Assembly (NCBI GenBank): GCA_046719185.1
Contig: JBDNDK010000009.1
Span: forward strand, 1-28,167
DNA length: 28,167 nucleotides
Direction of reading: 5' to 3'
Origin: JBDNDK01 sp046719185
GTDB taxonomy: Bacteria; Armatimonadota; UBA5829
Position numbers and translations under genes: made by a program. Numbering within the stretch: position 1 is the first letter of the stretch; each line of letters begins with the position of its first letter. Below the pieces are notes generated by a model, which did no database searches, was not told the DNA's origin, and saw only the letters and a program-made list of their open reading frames with translations. Below, piece after piece: positions 24,493 through 28,167 of the stretch.

Positions 24493-26007
24493 ATGTCTGA
24501 CGAAAGTATTGAGCAGAAAAAATCAACTGGTGTTAATGATCTTCAAGCAACTCCATTTGCATCATCAGATCAAAATCCCGGTCAGGAAAATCAGGAATCT
24601 GCAGGAGTTAGGTCTGATGGTCCTTCTACAATGGAAGAGGCAATGGCTGAGTTGGAGGCTGCAAGTAAACCTGATTATAAAGGTGCTTATGCACCAATAA
24701 GGGCAGGACAGGTAATTGATGGAGTTGTTGTGCAGATATCACCTGATTCTGTGTTGGTGGATGTTGGCACTAAATCTGAAGGAATCATCACAAAAGACGA
24801 GCTGGCTAAGGAAACAAACATTGAGCCTAATGAAGTTGTTTCTGTTGGTGAGAAAATTAAAGTGTTTGTATTAAAAGAAGACAGCAGTGATGGCGGTCCA
24901 CTTCTTTCAAAGAAAAGAGCCGATTTTGAGAATGCGTGGTATAAAGTTGAAAATGCTTTCAAAGACGGCACTATTCTCAAGGCAATGGTAACAGATAGAG
25001 TTAAAGGTGGATTGGTAGTTGACCTTGGTATAAGAGGTTTTGTGCCCGGATCTCATATTGGGAAAGGTAATGTAAAAAATCTTGACAAATATATTGGACA
25101 AAGTCTTGAGTTTAAAGTTATTGAGGTTGATAGAGAAAGAAGAAAAGTAGTTCTTTCTAATAGGCTGGTTGTGGAACAGAAGGAAGAAGCATTGAAAGCT
25201 AAAACACTTTCTGATATTGCTGAAGGTCAGGTTAGAGAAGGTGTTGTTAGAAGACTAACTGATTATGGTGCTTTTATTGATCTTGGTGGTGTTGATGGTC
25301 TTCTGCATGTTAGCGAAATGAGTTGGACTAGAATTAAACATCCTTCTGAGGTTGTGCAAGTAGGTCAGAAGGTTAATGTTAAAATATTAAAACTTAACAT
25401 TGATGAGAACAGAGTGTCTCTTGGTTTGAGACAAATACTTCCGGATCCTTGGGAAGAAGTTAAGAGACTGTATAAAGTTGGAGATATCATTAAAGGTGAA
25501 ATTTCCAGAATAGTTCCATTTGGAGCATTTATGAAGGTTGAAGGTGGAATTGAAGGTATAATTCCTAATGCTGAAATTGCAAAGAAAAGAGTAAGCAGAC
25601 CTGAAGATGTTTTGCAGGTCGGACAGGAAGTAGAAACAAAAGTTATAGACATAAACTCTGAAGAAAGAAAGCTTACTCTTTCTATCAAGCAGTTAATTAT
25701 TGAAGAAGAGCAAGCAAAGGAAGAAAAAGAATTTCAGGAATATAAAAAAGAACAGGAATCTAATTCTGCAACTACTATAGGTGATTTGTTAGGTGCTCAG
25801 TTGGGTGATATAGCCAATTCTTTTACTGAAGAACCTGAAAAAGAAGAGAAAACTGCAGAGCCTGAAGCAAATACAGAAACAGTTGAAGAACCTAAAGTAG
25901 AAGAAGAGAAGGTGGATTCTGGTAATGAAGAACAGGAACAATCTGCAAATGAGCCAGATTGTGCCCCTGTTGTAACAGAAGAGACAGATGAAGAAAATAA
26001 AGAATAA
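24493..26007 (+). CDS. rpsA: 30S ribosomal protein S1, four-domain form
   Basis: 504 residues from ATG 24493, with AGGAG (24481-24485) 7 nt upstream. S1 holds mRNA on the 30S subunit. An acidic, low-complexity N-terminus (1-65) is followed by four S1 repeats, beginning near residues 70 (GQVIDGVVVQI), 157 (GTILKAMV), 243 (GQVREGVVRRLTDYGAFIDL) and 329 (GDIIKGEISRIVPFGAFM). The final ~110 residues are an acidic Glu/Pro-rich disordered tail. Four repeats rather than six is the form common outside Proteobacteria. The third repeat, with GVDGLLHVSEMSW, is the best conserved. It is followed by its own terminator. An upstream in-frame TTG (24466) is ignored because of the ribosome site. Confidence 0.95.
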   Translation: MSDESIEQKKSTGVNDLQATPFASSDQNPGQENQESAGVRSDGPSTMEEAMAELEAASKPDYKGAYAPIRAGQVIDGVVVQISPDSVLVDVGTKSEGIITKDELAKETNIEPNEVVSVGEKIKVFVLKEDSSDGGPLLSKKRADFENAWYKVENAFKDGTILKAMVTDRVKGGLVVDLGIRGFVPGSHIGKGNVKNLDKYIGQSLEFKVIEVDRERRKVVLSNRLVVEQKEEALKAKTLSDIAEGQVREGVVRRLTDYGAFIDLGGVDGLLHVSEMSWTRIKHPSEVVQVGQKVNVKILKLNIDENRVSLGLRQILPDPWEEVKRLYKVGDIIKGEISRIVPFGAFMKVEGGIEGIIPNAEIAKKRVSRPEDVLQVGQEVETKVIDINSEERKLTLSIKQLIIEEEQAKEEKEFQEYKKEQESNSATTIGDLLGAQLGDIANSFTEEPEKEEKTAEPEANTETVEEPKVEEEKVDSGNEEQEQSANEPDCAPVVTEETDEENKE

Positions 26008-26026
26008 TTTATATGATATGAATATG

Positions 26027-26056
26027 ACCCGGGGCAGATAGCTCCGGGTTTTTTTG
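26027..26056 (+). terminator. Intrinsic terminator after rpsA
   Basis: ACCCGGGGC (26027-26035) pairs with GCTCCGGGT (26041-26049), one G-U pair, five-base loop AGATA, followed by a run of T to 26056. This is the strongest terminator in the window. coaE begins 36 nt later, so it depends on read-through or on a promoter I cannot see. Confidence 0.9.
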
Positions 26057-26091
26057 TATGTAATATTTATAGAGAGGTATGATACAAAGAA

Positions 26092-26700
26092 TTGGTTGTT
26101 GGTCTTACTGGAGGAATTGGAACAGGAAAAAGCACTGCACTCAGAATTTTTTCAAAAATGGGTGCTGATGTAATGAGTGCAGATGAGGTTGCAAGAGAGA
26201 TAGTAAAAAAAGGTGAATCTGCATACAATGAAATTATTGATGTGTTTGGAGAGACTATTCTTGATGAAAATAAAGAAGTAGATAGAAAAGCACTTGCAAA
26301 GATTGTTTTTTCAGATGTTTCAGCTAGAAAAAAACTGGAAGATATTACTCATCCTAAAATTATGAAAAAGATGATGGACTTTGCAGAAAGCTACAGAAAA
26401 AACAAAAAAAATTCCTCAAGAATAGCAATTTTAGAAATACCACTGCTTTATGAATGTAAATTTGATGTGCAAGTTGAGAAAGTAATAGTGGTATCTTCGG
26501 AACAAGAAACATCAATAGGTCGTCTCACAAAAGAGCGTGGTTTATCTGATGAGGATGTAAAAGCAAGGATAAACTCTCAGATGCCTATTGAACAAAAAGA
26601 AGATATGGCAGATTTTGTAATAAAAAATAATGGCAGTTTAGAAAAACTTGAATCAGAAGTTAGCATTGTTTGGGGAAAACTATTGGAAATGGTTGGTTAG
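26092..26700 (+). CDS. coaE: Dephospho-CoA kinase
   Basis: 202 residues, normal length. It phosphorylates dephospho-CoA in the last step of coenzyme A synthesis. The P-loop GGIGTGKST (7-15) opens the protein, followed by SADEVAREIV, DITHPKI and LEIPLLYE, all typical. TTG 26092 is the only start in frame after the TGA at 26080-26082; the nearest ribosome-like site AGAGAGG (26071-26077) is 14 nt away, which is long. An ATG at 26079 is in another frame. The gene stands right behind the rpsA terminator. Confidence 0.94.
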   Translation: MVVGLTGGIGTGKSTALRIFSKMGADVMSADEVAREIVKKGESAYNEIIDVFGETILDENKEVDRKALAKIVFSDVSARKKLEDITHPKIMKKMMDFAESYRKNKKNSSRIAILEIPLLYECKFDVQVEKVIVVSSEQETSIGRLTKERGLSDEDVKARINSQMPIEQKEDMADFVIKNNGSLEKLESEVSIVWGKLLEMVG

Positions 26701-26727
26701 TTGTGCAAGCCTCTTTGATGTGAATAA

Positions 26728-26775
26728 AATCATTAAATAATTTTTAATATAGATTTTGTTTGCATTTTAATGATT
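26728..26775. repeat. AT-rich inverted repeat after coaE
   Basis: AATCATTAAA (26728-26737) and TTTAATGATT (26766-26775) are perfect inverted arms separated by 28 nt. There is no T-tract and no GC in the stem beyond two pairs, so it is a poor terminator; it could be a protein site or chance. I see nothing else in the 290-nt gap 26701-26990 apart from a promoter near its end. Confidence 0.25.
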
Positions 26776-26926
26776 CTCTTGCCTCAACCTGCTTGTTATG
26801 CTATAGTTTTACCGCATATTATAAGTAACTGACAATTATTACTTTGTTGTATTCCATTTTATTTCTAGATTTATATTTAGAGATAGTGGTTTTATGCTGA
26901 TATTCGATAATTTTTGTATTTGAATA

Positions 26927-26955
26927 TTCAGATTAGTGAAGTAATAGTATATAAT
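26927..26955 (+). promoter_or_regulatory. Candidate promoter for the CsgG-like gene
   Basis: A perfect TATAAT (26950-26955) with TTCAGA (26927-26932, 4 of 6 matches) at 17-nt spacing. It lies about 36 nt before the start codon and 230 nt after coaE, consistent with a separate transcription unit. Confidence 0.4.
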
Positions 26956-26990
26956 AAATGGTCAGTAGTACTGTAGGAGGATATCGACTT

Positions 26991-28167
26991 TTGAAGCAGC
27001 TCTTAGAGTGTAGATTAATAAGAACCGTGTGTTACACACTTGTTGTTGCACTTATTGCAACCATGTCCCCAGCACCTTTTTCAAACAATAAAGCAGAGGC
27101 ACAGCTGTTGCCGACATTTTCTGTTGCTGTTGTTGATTTTGAAAACTATTCTGGTGTGCAGGGTGATTTATTAGCCAAAATGGCTACTGATGCAGTAGTT
27201 GTTGAGATGGGAAAAACTAACAGATATGATGTTGGTATTACCAGAAGCCAGATAAAGGCAGAGATGGAAAGGCTTGATTTAAGAAGGCCTCTCACAAAAT
27301 CTGGTGTTATAAGACTTGGTGAGGCACTTAGTGCTGATGCTGTTCTTATAGGAAATGTCAAAGAGGTTAAATTGACAGGTTCTGGTGCAACTAGAACTGC
27401 TTATGTTACTTTAATGCTTCAACTGATTGATCAGGCATCTGGAGAAACTACAAATGGAGCTGTTCAGACAGGAATGTCTGGTTCAAGAGTTGGATTTATT
27501 GCAGATGATGATACATTGATAACAGAGGCTGTTAACACTGCTGCTTTTTTGGCAGTTAAGCAGATGATGGATTATGTTATTCCAGAAGCCACAGTTATGA
27601 ACAATATTCAGGATAATATTGTGATGCTAAATAAAGGTTCCAGAGAAGGAATGGCTGTTGGCATGAGAATGATAGTTTTAAGACAGGGTGAGATGATAGG
27701 TTTTGTGGAAATTGTTGAAGTTACTCCTAGAGACTCAAAAGCAAGAGTTACAAAATCATTAAAAGGAATTCAGCCTGAAGATAAAGTAAGAGCAATTTTT
27801 GATATGCCTGCAGTTACTACTAAACTGGATGCAGACCAATTACCTTCTGGTGCTCCTCCTGGATCAGGAAGAACTAAAGGTGCTGTAAATAAATTTACCC
27901 AATTAGCACTAGGTGCTTTAGTGGTATTTGGTTTAGCCGCAATGTTTAGTGGTGGCAGAGGAAATGAGAGTGGACCAAACATTGGCCCTGGTGATGGTGT
28001 TAACTATGATCCATTAAATCCTGCTCCAATGGATATAACATGGAATGCAGGCAGATATGGAAGTGGCTCAAATGTTATAGAATATCAAATAATTAGATCA
28101 GACAGATTTTTTGCTGGTCTTGATAATGGACCTGTTGCTGTGATATCAGATCCTACAGCAATAGACA
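26991..28167 (+). CDS. Secreted CsgG/TolB-like protein, 3' end outside window
   Basis: 392 residues are visible and the frame is still open at the right edge. TTG 26991 is preceded by TAGGAGG (26974-26980). The N-terminus is a signal peptide: a basic start, a hydrophobic core TLVVALIATMS and a likely cut after NKAEA (residue 37). Residues 41-200 resemble the nucleotide-binding-like fold shared by CsgG, FlgT and TolB N-terminal domains (VAVVDFENYSG, LGEALSADAVLIGNV). Residues 210-265 resemble the FlgT C-terminal beta domain (VMLNKGSREGMAVGMRM). A Pro/Gly linker, a single hydrophobic segment (about 303-318) and the start of a fibronectin-III-like domain (PMDITWNAG, EYQIIRSD) follow. It is probably an envelope assembly or surface protein; family level is moderate and function unknown. 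Confidence 0.75.
   Translation, partial: MKQLLECRLIRTVCYTLVVALIATMSPAPFSNNKAEAQLLPTFSVAVVDFENYSGVQGDLLAKMATDAVVVEMGKTNRYDVGITRSQIKAEMERLDLRRPLTKSGVIRLGEALSADAVLIGNVKEVKLTGSGATRTAYVTLMLQLIDQASGETTNGAVQTGMSGSRVGFIADDDTLITEAVNTAAFLAVKQMMDYVIPEATVMNNIQDNIVMLNKGSREGMAVGMRMIVLRQGEMIGFVEIVEVTPRDSKARVTKSLKGIQPEDKVRAIFDMPAVTTKLDADQLPSGAPPGSGRTKGAVNKFTQLALGALVVFGLAAMFSGGRGNESGPNIGPGDGVNYDPLNPAPMDITWNAGRYGSGSNVIEYQIIRSDRFFAGLDNGPVAVISDPTAID

Noticed and set aside
1..28167. CRISPR arrays, tRNA or rRNA genes, insertion sequences, phage genes
   Set aside because: No regularly spaced repeats, cloverleaf-like sequences, transposases, integrases or terminal inverted repeats were seen in the gaps or genes.

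Overview
This window is a gene-dense, AT-rich bacterial chromosome segment. Every gene except one reads left to right. Arginine is written almost entirely with AGA, CG dinucleotides are strikingly rare, and 9 of the 20 visible starts are TTG, GTG or (once) ATA. L27 begins directly with Met-Ala-His-Lys-Lys, without the cleaved N-terminal extension of Firmicutes. The combination of a fused B12-binding/radical SAM-DUF2344 protein, an RNase G next to L21/L27, an Obg with an OCT domain, giant FtsX-like permeases, an OPT-like transporter and a GH78 rhamnosidase suggests a host- or gut-associated member of the Armatimonadota/Abditibacteriota area. That placement is inference and no marker here proves it.

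Layout. (A) 3-9185: a co-directional membrane cassette. It holds a very large FtsX-like permease (5' end outside the window), an OPT-like polytopic transporter, an internally duplicated unknown protein, a PqqD-like protein, a second FtsX-like permease with an SLBB-like periplasmic domain, and a MacB/LolD-type ATPase. An intrinsic terminator closes it. I see no radical SAM maturase or precursor peptide beside the PqqD gene. The set looks like one functional unit (an ABC export or trans-envelope machine with accessory factors) and is the best candidate here for an undescribed system. (B) 9273-14299: the radical SAM/DUF2344 protein, RNase G, L21 and L27. (C) 14446-20974: obgE, proB, proA, nadD, an LCP-LytR_C protein, rsfS and a TPR/TM2-like protein. 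These are tightly packed, often overlapping by 4 or 17 nt, and read as one operon. (D) 20971-24003, minus strand: a GH78-type alpha-L-rhamnosidase with a long tail of alternating acidic and Arg/Lys-rich blocks. It has its own promoter and a possible operator. Its stop codon overlaps that of the convergent TPR gene in a shared TTAA. (E) 24274-26700: ribosomal protein S1 with a structured leader, an intrinsic terminator, then coaE. (F) 26991 to the right edge: a secreted CsgG/TolB-like protein, cut by the window.

Most of regions B, C and E is housekeeping: translation and ribosome assembly (L21, L27, Obg, RsfS, S1), RNA processing (RNase G), proline, NAD and CoA synthesis, and cell-wall polymer attachment (LCP). 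The unusual content lies in region A, the rhamnosidase tail, the CG-poor composition and the AUA-initiated rsfS. I found no tRNA, rRNA, CRISPR array, insertion sequence or transposase.
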